Of a stretch of DNA of 64,000 bases, positions 37,321 through 47,500 are shown piece by piece. Below the pieces are notes generated by a model. The model did no database searches. It saw only the letters and a program-made list of their open reading frames with translations, and was not told the origin of the DNA. The stretch comes from Psychrobacter sp. I-STPA10. Its GTDB lineage: Bacteria > Pseudomonadota > Gammaproteobacteria > Pseudomonadales > Moraxellaceae. The stretch spans positions 1 to 64,000 of the forward strand of contig NZ_VFYU01000016.1 of assembly GCF_021012795.1 (NCBI RefSeq), in the 5' to 3' direction. Every line of letters begins with the position of its first letter. Position 1 is the stretch's first letter. The translations under genes and the position numbers were made by a program.

Positions 37321-40300
37321 ATGACTGCTCCTCATACAGATCTCACACGTCATCTGTCTCATGCACTCTCAACTGAGTCACATGCGGTCAATGTTCACAA
37401 GCACCTTACCACAAATCATGGCAAGGCAAAAATTTGTAGCGGCTTAACCACCATCGCTGCCTCAATTTTGCTTATGCAATCAAATACAAGTTATGCAGCA
37501 CCAGCTCAAGATAGTAGTGCAAAGACACATGCCATCAATAATATTGCTTCCTCAGTATATAATGTTGAAAATGGGGCAGAAATACTTGCTACGCAATCAA
37601 ACCAAGTTTCAGTCCATACCACTATCTTACCTAAATATGGTGTCTCACTAACCCAACCTGCATTAAAAATTATTGCTGCAGGCTCTGAGGTTCAATGGAT
37701 TAATACCCTTACCAACACAGGCAATATTGACGAAACCATACGTCTAAGTTTTGGGGTTCCAAATACCTTATCTAATTTTGTTGTTTATCAAGACATCAAT
37801 AAAAATGGCTTAATTGATGCCAGTGACCCTCAAGTCTTTGATAAAATTCAGATTGGTCAAAATGAAAGCATAGATCTAATTGTCAAAGCATTAACAGACA
37901 AAAATCTTAAAAACAATGACACTGCTAGTATCAAGGTTGGTGCGGTTGTTATTGAAGATGAGTCTATTACTGCTCATGCCACTGACAAGTTAAGGGTCAT
38001 TGCACCTTCTATTGAGTTTACTGATAAATCTTTCAATAAAATAGAAACGCAAGACCAAATTGGTAATGATGTTTATGTACAAACCAGTTATGCTCAATGT
38101 AACATAAACAGCAATGCACCTGATCAAGCCCTGGTCACTATTACATCCTCCAAAACTAAAGATACTTATACGTTAAAGGCAACTGAAACTGGTAATAATA
38201 CAGGCATCTTTCGTCTGTCTGCACCAACTGAGCTTAATGCCAACGCTATTAATGACAACATCATCCAAACACTAGATGGCGACATGCTAAAAGCCAGTCT
38301 AGATGCCTGCATTTCACCTTCTGGCAACCCTGTAAAGATTACGCAAAATATTTTTACCCAAATACAGATGATGGATCCAAAATCCAATCTACAAGTTGTC
38401 AAAACAGCCGATGTCAAAGCAGCAGAACTAGGTGATTATGTCAACTACAGTATTAATATCACCAACACTGGTAAAAATAACGCAACTGTTTATGATATCA
38501 ACCTAAAAGATGCCTTACCACGTGGGTTCACCTATGTTGAAGGTAGTGCTCGTGTTGATGGTAAACCTGTCGCTGACTTCTCCTCTAAAGGTAAGTATAA
38601 AGTATTAGGATTAGGTACATTAACTCAGGGTCAAAATAAGACGGTCACCTACCAAGCATTAGTAGGCGCAACTGCTCTAGCTGGCGATGGTATTAATACT
38701 GCTTTTGTGACAGGTAATGATACTTCAGGAAAAACCATTACTTCTCGTCCATCCAAATGGAAAGTGGATGTCAGTCGCAACGCAATTAACGAAAAAGGTA
38801 TCATTGTTGGTAAAGTTTATAATGATATTAACCGAGATGGCATCCAACAAAAGCAAGATGGTGAGTTGGGGGTCGCGGGTGTACGTCTATATATGGAAAA
38901 CGGTAACTTTGTCGTTACTGATGCCGAAGGTAAATATGATTTTTACGGCATCGATGCAAAGACACACGTACTAAAAATTGACCGTACCACCCTACCCGCT
39001 AATGTTGAATTAATTGAACAATCTAATCGCAATACTGGCGATCCTAGTAGCGTATTTGTTGATGTAAAATATGGCGAATTACATCGTGCAGATTTCGCTA
39101 TTGTTGATGGTATGGATGATACCTCAGAACATTTAAAAGATATCTTGATTGAACGCAGCAAATCAACTGGCGATAATAATGATGCCCTCGAAAAAACAGT
39201 GCGTAACCAACTGGATATCGAACCTCGTGCCATCACTATTGACAATAGAACTTTTAAAGAAGCCAGTGGTTGTAAGCAAAATAACTCTTTGGATCAGCGT
39301 TTAAGCTGTGATAATGCGATTGTAGATACAGAGCAAGATTTACAAAGTATCGAAGTGATGCCTCTCAACCTTGTGACTGCGCCTAAGCCTGTCCTGTTAG
39401 AAGAGTATCTAAAAAAAGTATCTAATAATAATGTCAACTTTATTAATTTATCTGACCAACAACAACTGATCGATAAAATTCAGTTGATTCAGATACAAGC
39501 ACCACTAGATACAAAATTTACATTATATGCAAATGGACAACCTGTCTCGGCTGAAAAAATTGGTAAAACGGCAGAGCAAAAAAAGCAATCGGTGGCTGCT
39601 TATGATTATTACGCAGTTAAGCTAGAAGCTGGCAAAAATATTCTAAAAGGGGTTGCTACTAATACTGATGGTGAAGTTATTTCAGAGCAAAGCATCACAG
39701 TATTTGCACCAGATACCTTACAAAATATAGAGGCTCACCAGCAAGATAAACTGGTTAGTGCTGATGGTAATAGTATCTATCAAGTCGTTATCCGTCTAAA
39801 AGATAAAAATGGTCGTCCATATCCTAGTGATACACTGGTGACGCTTGATACTAATATCGGTCAAGTAAACTTAAAAGATACTTCAACAGATGTACCTGGC
39901 ACGCAAGTTATAGTAACAGGTGGAGAGTTACTTGTTCCTATCAAAGCACCAACAACCGCTGGTGATGGTGTATTAACTGTTACCGCAAATAATATTAAAC
40001 AAACCATTCCGTTACAGTTTACTCCCCATCTACGTCCGCTTATAGCCGTGGGTATAATTGATGGCTCTATTTCTTTAAAAGGCTTTGATAGTAGCAAAGT
40101 ATCCTCTGCCGAAGGTTTATTTGAACAAGAGTTAGAAGAGTTTTCTGGTAATAATGATTACTCTACTAATGGTCGTGCTGCCATGTTCTTAAAGGGTAAG
40201 GTACGTGGGGATTACCTACTGACCCTATCTTATGACAGTGATAAAGGTAACGAACGCTTATTTCGTGATATTGAGCCCAGTGAATACTACCCTGTCTATG

Positions 40301-42648
40301 GGGATGCCTCAGCAAAAGGCTTTGACGCTCAGTCTAGTAGCAAACTATATGTACGCCTTGATAAAGGACGTTCATATGCCATGTATGGTGACATCAAAAC
40401 CCAAGTGGATAATGATGAAGGTCTAAAACTTGGACAATACAATCGCACCTTAACTGGATTTAAAGCTCAATACGAAGATGACAATACACGCATTGTTGGT
40501 TTTGCTGCCGAAACGAATACAACGCAGCGTGTTATGGAAACCCAGGGACTTGGTATATCTGGTCCCTACCCTCTTGCTGTCAACTTTAATAATGTATTAG
40601 AAAACTCAGAGATTGTAGAAGTTATCACCAGAGATGCTGATAACCCTGGTGTTGTGATTTCTAAAAAACAACTCACTCGTTTTGCTGATTATGAGATAGA
40701 CCCCATCAGTCGTAGTATTTATCTTAAAAACCCCATTGCCAGCCAAGACTTTGATGGCAACCCCATCTATCTACAAGTGACTGTTGAAACAGATGATGGT
40801 GGTGAAAAATATTGGGTAGGTGGTATCGCTGGTAAGCAACAAATTAATGATGCTGTATCAGTCGGTGCAAGCTATGTCAAAAGTGATAATCCTCTTAATG
40901 AAGAGACATTAGCCAGTGTTAATAGTGTTATACAAATCAATAAAAATTTAAAATTTGTTGCTGAGTATGCCAAAAATAAATCTGAAAATTCAGGTTTGCA
41001 AAAAAATACCACACAAACCCATGCTATAAAAAATCAAAAAGTTGAAGGCGATGCCATGCGCCTTGAATTAACTTATGATGATAAAAAGCGTACACGTGCA
41101 AAAGCTTATTATAATAAAGCAGATACTGGCTTTGTTAGCCAATCCTCACCTATTACAGCAGGGCGTACTGAATCTGGCATTGATATCGACTATAAATTAG
41201 ATAGCAAACGTAAGACAACTGCTAAGCTCGAGGGCATACGCTCTGAAGATAATAATACAGATACCATACAACAAGGCGTCAAAGCGTCTATCGAACGTCA
41301 ACTAACTGACAATATTACAGCAGAAATTGGTGCTCGTTATTATAAACAAAATAATACAGCTCAAACACTACAGACCCAGAGTGCACCTGAAGTGGTCAGC
41401 CTAACTAATAATACTGTATTTAATGATAATATCATCAATCAGTCAGCATTAAACAATACTAACAGCAATGCAAAAGATGTAGAAGGTACTACGTTACTTG
41501 CTAAAGTGACTGTCGATCTACCTAAATTAAATCGCTCAAAGATTTTTGCAGAATACGAACAAGATATTAATAATAGCTCACGTAATGCAACGTCGATAGG
41601 TGCTGAGACAGCATTGGGTAATATGGGGCGTTTTTATGCCCGCCATGATCTTATTAATAGCTTGTCAGGCAACTATGGGCTTGATGATACAAGTGAGCGT
41701 AACCGTACAGTTATTGGCTTTGATGCTAACTATATGAAAGATGGTAAGGTCTATAGTGAATACCGCACCCGTAATTCTATCAGTGCACGTGAAGCAGAAG
41801 CTGCCATCGGTCTTAAAAACAAGTGGTATATACAAGAAGGACTGACTGTTAATACCTTGATTGAAAGAATAGAGTCACTAGAAGGTAAAAAAGATAAAAC
41901 CTCTACTGCTGCTAGTGTTGGTGTTGAATACTTAGCCAATAAAAACTATAAAGCATCTGGACGCTTAGAGAAACGCTGGGGAGAAAAAAGTGATACGCTA
42001 CTAGCAAGCGCTGGCGTTGCCTATCGTTACGACGACAATATTACTTTATTGGCAAAAGATATTTATTCAAATGTCGATTATACCAATGGTCATCGTATGA
42101 TGAATCGCTTCCAATTAGGTGCTGCTTATCGTGACTATGATAGCAATCAACTAGATATGCTTGCCAAAGTAGAATATCGTACAGATGATAATCAAACAGG
42201 TACTGCTCCTTACCAAAAAGATGCCACAATTTGGTCTTGGCATGGCAACTATCATCCTACCCGTCCTTTAACTATATCTGGACACTATGCGGGTAAACAT
42301 ACACAATATAAAACGAATAACAGTGATAATAGCAATACAGCACATACTGCTTATATCCGTGGATTATATGACATCAATGAAAAATGGGATGCAGGTTTAC
42401 AAGCAGGTACTTATTGGAATGATCAAGCAGATGATGTTGCTTATATGCTAGGAGCAGAAGTTGGCTACAGTCCAATGACTAATCTTTGGTTATCGCTAGG
42501 CTATAACTTTGCTGGCTATAATGATGATGACATCGCCTATGAAGACACCACCGCCCAAGGTGCTTATTTCCGTATGCGCTTTAAGTTTGATGAAAATCTA
42601 TTTAAACGCAATGATGCGAAAGTCAATAAACGCTTACTTCCTGAATAA
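37321..42648 (+). CDS. Giant outer-membrane protein: DUF11, SdrD-B-like, Ig-like and barrel domains
   Basis: This 1775-residue protein has a long N-terminal export region with the hydrophobic core at ~42-55 (LTTIAASILLMQSNTSYAA). DUF11-like domains follow at ~100-215 and ~355-480 (SINITNTGKNNATVYDINLK). An SdrD-B/carboxypeptidase-regulatory-like domain lies at ~490-600 (GKVYNDINRDGIQQKQDGEL) and Ig/invasin-like domains at ~720-900. From ~905 to the end, alternating Tyr/Lys/Asp strands (YALSY-type; ending YFRMRFKFDENLF) form an outer-membrane barrel. It is followed by a short polar tail, unlike barrels that end in Phe. It is likely the platform of the cluster, with the N-terminal domains either displayed or docked to the repeat proteins; orientation is not known. 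Confidence 0.78.
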   Translation: MTAPHTDLTRHLSHALSTESHAVNVHKHLTTNHGKAKICSGLTTIAASILLMQSNTSYAAPAQDSSAKTHAINNIASSVYNVENGAEILATQSNQVSVHTTILPKYGVSLTQPALKIIAAGSEVQWINTLTNTGNIDETIRLSFGVPNTLSNFVVYQDINKNGLIDASDPQVFDKIQIGQNESIDLIVKALTDKNLKNNDTASIKVGAVVIEDESITAHATDKLRVIAPSIEFTDKSFNKIETQDQIGNDVYVQTSYAQCNINSNAPDQALVTITSSKTKDTYTLKATETGNNTGIFRLSAPTELNANAINDNIIQTLDGDMLKASLDACISPSGNPVKITQNIFTQIQMMDPKSNLQVVKTADVKAAELGDYVNYSINITNTGKNNATVYDINLKDALPRGFTYVEGSARVDGKPVADFSSKGKYKVLGLGTLTQGQNKTVTYQALVGATALAGDGINTAFVTGNDTSGKTITSRPSKWKVDVSRNAINEKGIIVGKVYNDINRDGIQQKQDGELGVAGVRLYMENGNFVVTDAEGKYDFYGIDAKTHVLKIDRTTLPANVELIEQSNRNTGDPSSVFVDVKYGELHRADFAIVDGMDDTSEHLKDILIERSKSTGDNNDALEKTVRNQLDIEPRAITIDNRTFKEASGCKQNNSLDQRLSCDNAIVDTEQDLQSIEVMPLNLVTAPKPVLLEEYLKKVSNNNVNFINLSDQQQLIDKIQLIQIQAPLDTKFTLYANGQPVSAEKIGKTAEQKKQSVAAYDYYAVKLEAGKNILKGVATNTDGEVISEQSITVFAPDTLQNIEAHQQDKLVSADGNSIYQVVIRLKDKNGRPYPSDTLVTLDTNIGQVNLKDTSTDVPGTQVIVTGGELLVPIKAPTTAGDGVLTVTANNIKQTIPLQFTPHLRPLIAVGIIDGSISLKGFDSSKVSSAEGLFEQELEEFSGNNDYSTNGRAAMFLKGKVRGDYLLTLSYDSDKGNERLFRDIEPSEYYPVYGDASAKGFDAQSSSKLYVRLDKGRSYAMYGDIKTQVDNDEGLKLGQYNRTLTGFKAQYEDDNTRIVGFAAETNTTQRVMETQGLGISGPYPLAVNFNNVLENSEIVEVITRDADNPGVVISKKQLTRFADYEIDPISRSIYLKNPIASQDFDGNPIYLQVTVETDDGGEKYWVGGIAGKQQINDAVSVGASYVKSDNPLNEETLASVNSVIQINKNLKFVAEYAKNKSENSGLQKNTTQTHAIKNQKVEGDAMRLELTYDDKKRTRAKAYYNKADTGFVSQSSPITAGRTESGIDIDYKLDSKRKTTAKLEGIRSEDNNTDTIQQGVKASIERQLTDNITAEIGARYYKQNNTAQTLQTQSAPEVVSLTNNTVFNDNIINQSALNNTNSNAKDVEGTTLLAKVTVDLPKLNRSKIFAEYEQDINNSSRNATSIGAETALGNMGRFYARHDLINSLSGNYGLDDTSERNRTVIGFDANYMKDGKVYSEYRTRNSISAREAEAAIGLKNKWYIQEGLTVNTLIERIESLEGKKDKTSTAASVGVEYLANKNYKASGRLEKRWGEKSDTLLASAGVAYRYDDNITLLAKDIYSNVDYTNGHRMMNRFQLGAAYRDYDSNQLDMLAKVEYRTDDNQTGTAPYQKDATIWSWHGNYHPTRPLTISGHYAGKHTQYKTNNSDNSNTAHTAYIRGLYDINEKWDAGLQAGTYWNDQADDVAYMLGAEVGYSPMTNLWLSLGYNFAGYNDDDIAYEDTTAQGAYFRMRFKFDENLFKRNDAKVNKRLLPE

Positions 42649-42680
42649 GCTTACTTATAAAATTGCTAGGAATTATACGC

Positions 42681-43529
42681 ATGAACCAGTCAACGTCAGC
42701 TTTTTCTCGAATAGCTTTTTTAGCTTTATTTTGTGCGCAAATGTCTATGGTAACATCCATCGTTCATGCAAACGATGGCAGCACAACCGAATCTCATGTT
42801 AATAATATTTCAATAACTCATGCATCAACCAAAAATAGTCGCTTAAATCAAGTTGAATCTTACTATCATCCTCAAACTTACTGTACAAATAAAATTGAAT
42901 CATTAACCAAACATCCTGAGCATGAAAGCATACTACGTCATGATATCGACTGTATGATGACTGCTCTTAAGCCTTATCAGCAAATGGATACAACAATACA
43001 TCCAAACACCCCTTATTTTGCTTATAAGGCACAAGCGTGGTTATCTTATGCTTATAGTGAAGATAGCGAAAAAAGTTTAACAAATGCAGGTGCTTATGCT
43101 CTTAATGAAGGGCTTGCTATCTTAAAATTATTAAAAGAAAATAAAACAGATCAACTGATGTTGACCACTAATATACCACCCACCTCTGCAATCATGCGTC
43201 CAGATTTATGGTCTACCTTAATGGCACTCAAAGAAAATGGTGCTATAACGATTGCACCTCGTGAGCTTGCTTATGGTGAAGTACAACTAATATGGGCAGC
43301 CGCAGAATATTGTGAGTTTGGTTGGCGTCATTCTAATGAGCATTTTCGTGCAGCGCAAAGATGGATAAATGTAGCACAAGAAAAGTTTATCAATAGCCGC
43401 ACAGAAAGTGACGTTCTGCAATTTCAACGTGATAATAAAGATCTCTTCCCAATATTTAATAAACTTGATACTGGTGACAACCAATGTAGACAGAATCAAA
43501 TAACTTCTATTACAATACGAACGCATTGA
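42681..43529 (+). CDS. Exported periplasmic protein of the surface cluster
   Basis: The ATG at 42681 follows AGGAA and begins a signal peptide (SRIAFLALFCAQMSMVTSIV, cut near HA-NDG); a TTG at 42663 would lengthen it without reason. The ~250-residue mature protein is alpha-helical, with four or five cysteines and a block GEVQLIWAAAEYCEFGWRHS that I recall from gammaproteobacterial proteins encoded next to OmpA-like or DUF11 genes. It begins 32 bases after the barrel gene, so they are probably cotranslated partners. A role as a periplasmic helper for the barrel protein is inference. It ends 13 bases from the convergent tetR gene. Confidence 0.7.
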   Translation: MNQSTSAFSRIAFLALFCAQMSMVTSIVHANDGSTTESHVNNISITHASTKNSRLNQVESYYHPQTYCTNKIESLTKHPEHESILRHDIDCMMTALKPYQQMDTTIHPNTPYFAYKAQAWLSYAYSEDSEKSLTNAGAYALNEGLAILKLLKENKTDQLMLTTNIPPTSAIMRPDLWSTLMALKENGAITIAPRELAYGEVQLIWAAAEYCEFGWRHSNEHFRAAQRWINVAQEKFINSRTESDVLQFQRDNKDLFPIFNKLDTGDNQCRQNQITSITIRTH

Positions 43530-43542
43530 TTCCGTCAATCGA

Positions 43543-44229
43543 CTACTTAAGAGGTAAACTCTCTGGTAAATAACTATGTAGATAGCCCAAAGACGCAGTC
43601 ATGGCTTCTTGCAAATAATCTGATGTTATTTGACCATGTTGACGATATGAAAGTGTAAAGATGCTATCAATAATACTAAAAGTGACTAAAAGTTGCACCT
43701 GAATATCATTATATTTTGGCATCTGATAATGATCTGCCATATGCTGATAAATTAACTTTACAATCTTATTATTCACTTGCTCACCAAATCGTTCTTCTTC
43801 TAAGTCAGGTGTATTGGTATCATAGATTAATTTTGCTTTACTTGGATCTGCCTGAACCTCATCAACAATAGATTCCATCAAGGCAGTCACATAGTCTTGC
43901 CAATGCTTAAACTGATTGATATCAACTTTTTCCATCGCTTCAATCAACTCAATTGCATTCAAAAACTTCAACGCCAAAAACACAGCATCAATATTAGGAA
44001 AAAAATGATAAGCAGAGGCACGTGGAATACCTGCTTCCTCACAAACTTGTGCTAACGTAATGTCTTTAATGGGCTTGATTATACTAAGCTTTTTAGCACT
44101 CATTATCAATTTTTGCCGACGTATACGCCCTTGTTGACTGGTAAATTTAAACTTATTAGGGACTAACTGTCGAGCAAGTTCTGAGTTATCTAGTACCTCT
44201 TCAATGATATCATCACGATTTTCAGCCAT
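43543..44229 (-). CDS. TetR-family transcriptional regulator
   Basis: The 228-residue product has a TetR DNA-binding head after a ~30-residue N-terminal extension: RIRRQKLIMSAKKLSIIKPI, then the HTH ITLAQVCEEAGIPRASAYHF with FPNIDAVF. The C-terminal ligand domain is unrecognised. It faces the end of the surface cluster with a 13-base gap. It could control that cluster, but its own position at the downstream end does not prove it. Genes upstream of it (hrpA) are on the same strand. Confidence 0.88.
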   Translation of the reverse strand: MAENRDDIIEEVLDNSELARQLVPNKFKFTSQQGRIRRQKLIMSAKKLSIIKPIKDITLAQVCEEAGIPRASAYHFFPNIDAVFLALKFLNAIELIEAMEKVDINQFKHWQDYVTALMESIVDEVQADPSKAKLIYDTNTPDLEEERFGEQVNNKIVKLIYQHMADHYQMPKYNDIQVQLLVTFSIIDSIFTLSYRQHGQITSDYLQEAMTASLGYLHSYLPESLPLK

Positions 44230-44531
44230 AGTTACTCTCTATTTATCTGTGTGTAATCTATAAAAAACTACCTATCCACGTTGCTGATTTTTTGGCTTCA
44301 AACAAAGTGGATGTCATCATACTAACATCAATATATGATGACACATAAATTAATAAGTATAAATAAATGAATCTATATATTATTTATTAATAAATATAAG
44401 TAGCCTGTCTTAATCAAAATAAAATAAAAACAATAAGATACATATTTTTTTCAAAAACATATTTGACTAAACACCTATAAAATATTGTCTTATTTTTGTA
44501 TCCTACTTTATATAATAACTATTTATGTCTT
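44230..44531. other. AT-rich intergenic region
   Basis: About 300 bases lie between tetR and hrpA. It holds the presumed tetR promoter (hrpA ends at its right edge). Nothing else was recognised. Confidence 0.4.
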
Positions 44532-47500
44532 TTAGCTCACCTCGTCCCATACTTTGCGTAGGCGTTTTTGTGAAACGGCTTGACGGGTTTTCATCGGTTG
44601 CGCAAATAGCTGAATGCGGAACTCTTCGACCAGCCAACGATAGTCGCTGATTTTGTCGTCATCGGCTCGCCCTGCCAGCCGCTCCATGTGCACGTCAAGC
44701 TCATAAACGGCATCAAGGTCGCCATCAAGATTGTGCTCTAGGCGTTCGAGGCGGATTTGCAAGGCTTCTAGATAGCGAGGATACTGCTGCCAATGCTCAT
44801 AATCCATGCGATATACAAAGTCAGACAGATGTAAGTCTTCGAGTTGATCTTCGATGTCGTCGATGGATTCGCCAAAGATTTCGGTATCCAGCATCAGTAG
44901 AGTTTGGCGGATACGTTGCCAACGGGTATAAACGTCTTTAAGCTGTTTAAGCACCTGTTGCCCGACTAATAAAAATTGACTGAGCACTGCTTGGGCGGTT
45001 TGCTGATATTCTGCTTGGCTAAAGGGCAGTTGCTCAGCTAAGGTGACGGCATGGCTATCGGCATTTTCGGGCAGCTCTTCACTGTGGTCAAAAGCGATGT
45101 AATGGGTATCAAGCACCGCATCTAAGGTAGCATCAACCAAAATGGTTTTGAGTTTTTCCATGTCACCCAATGGCGCAAAGGCAAGTTTGAATGCTTTGTC
45201 AATCTGTGAGGTGAGCTGCTTTTGTTTTGCCCCCAGTTGTCCCTTGATAAGAGTGAGTACACCGTGACGATGTGCTTTTAGGGCAGCGTTGATGTCGGTA
45301 TATTGGTGGATAGAAACTGCTTCGCCCTTGTCATCAGCGACTAAGGCAGAAAACTGCTTCATCACCACGCCTGCGCTGTGGCGGTTTTTGCTAAAGCGAA
45401 AATAATCAGGGAAGTCGGTATGCAGCCCTTGTGATTCGCCTTTGCTGCTATCAAGGGCTTGGCTGGTTTCGCTGGCGTGGCGCAGTTGCAAGGTGACTAA
45501 ATCACGCCCTTTTTCAATCAGGCGATTTTTGTCATCGACCACACAAATTTGTGGTTGTAGGTAGCGGTCAATGCGGCTGGGGTCAAAGTCTTCGGGGGTG
45601 ACACCTGTGATGCCCCGACGCTGCAACGCTTGGCAAAGCTGTTTTAGCAGACCTTGCTGATGCTCACGCTCTAACTCATCAAAGAGACTGTCAGCAGTAT
45701 CAGGAATAGGAACGATACGGCGGCGGATTTCTTTGGGTAGGCTTTTGAGCAGTTGTAACACCAGCTCATACCGCCAACCTGCAATGCCCCACAGTAGCTC
45801 AACGGCATCAAGCTGTGGCAATGCTGCCAATGGCACCCGAATACTCACCCCATCATCATCACTGGCAGGGTCAAACACGTATGACAAAGGCAGCTTTAAG
45901 TCACCCAGTTGCCAAATTTCGGGAAAGTCACCTGTGGTTGGGGCAGTTTCTTTTAATACGTCCTCATCGGTAAAGAACAGATAGTGACTGTCTGTTTTTT
46001 CCACTTCGGCTCGCCAGTCTTCAAAGGCTTTGCGACTGGCAATGTGCTCAGGAATTTTACTTTCATAAAACTGGTATAACGCTTCTTCATCGACCAGCAA
46101 ATCACGACGACGTAGTTTGTCCTCGATACGCTCTACGTCGGCAATTTTATTGAGATTATGCTGTAAAAATGGCGCATCTCGACCCAATTGCCCTGTCACC
46201 AAACCATCACGAATAAAGATTTCTCTCGCTTCACTCAAGTTGACTTGTTCGTAGTTGGTGAGCTGCTTGGCGATGACAATCAGACCAAACAGGCTGATTT
46301 GAGCATAAGCCCGCACCCGCCCTGTTTTCTTTGACCAATGCGGCTCAAAATAATGATATTTGAGTAAATCACCTGCCGCTGAGATGACCCACTCAGGCTC
46401 AATTTTGGCAACGGTACGCATAAACACTTGCGAGGTTTCGACAATTTCAAACGCCATCACCCACGCTGGTACTTGCTTAAACACGGTACTGGCAGGGAAG
46501 ATTTTGGCTTTTTGTTGACGCGCGGCTAAATATTCACCACGCGCGTCTGTTTTATGCGCAATAACGGATAACAGTCCTGTTAATAATGCCCGATGTAAGT
46601 TGGCATATTTTACCGCTTTGAGCTGCTCGTCGTTGCTGTCTAACACTTCAGTCATGGTTTGGGCGGATTCACTAGACTTTGTTTTCTTAGACACTTGCTC
46701 TGTTTTTAAATCACCCAATTTTAGCTCTGTAACCATCTGCTCAAGCTGACGCTCGGTTTTTTGCCACTCACGTAAGCGAGGAAAGCTTAGATAATGCTTT
46801 TTGGCAAATTGTTTGCGTTGATTGCTCGATAGCTTGCCATCATTGTTATTACCACCATTACCAAAAACGGCTTGCCATAGGCTTAGATAAAACAGAAAGT
46901 CTGAATCTGGTTGGCGAAACAACGCATGTTTTTGGTCGGCTTGCGCTCGCTTGGCAGCAGGACGCTCTCGGGGGTCTTGCACTGCCAATGCGGCAACGAT
47001 AATCAGCATCTCTGGTAGACAATCAAAATCACTGCCTGCAATCAACATTCTGGCAAGGCGTGGGTCAATGGGCATACGTGCCATTTTCTGACCGATACGC
47101 GTCAGCTTGACTTCATTGAGGGATTGTTGATGAATGGGGCGTTGATTGTCTTTATGTTTAGATGGGTTTTTATGCGTCAATGCGCCAAGCTCATCTAATA
47201 ACTTGCGACCATCTTTAATCAAACGGCTGTCGGGTGGCTCAATAAAATCAAAGTCTTCGACACTGCCTAGACGCAAACTTGCCATTTGCAAAATGACCGA
47301 AGCAAGGTTGGTACGCAGGATTTCAGGCTCGGTAAATTCAGGGCGGCTGTTAAAGTCCTCTTCGCTATATAAACGAATACACATGCCCGCCGCCACTCGC
47401 CCACAGCGACCTTTACGCTGATTTGCCGCCGCTTGGCTAATCGCTTCAATCGGAAGACGTTGCACTCGTGAGCGATACGAATAACGTGAAATACGCGCAA

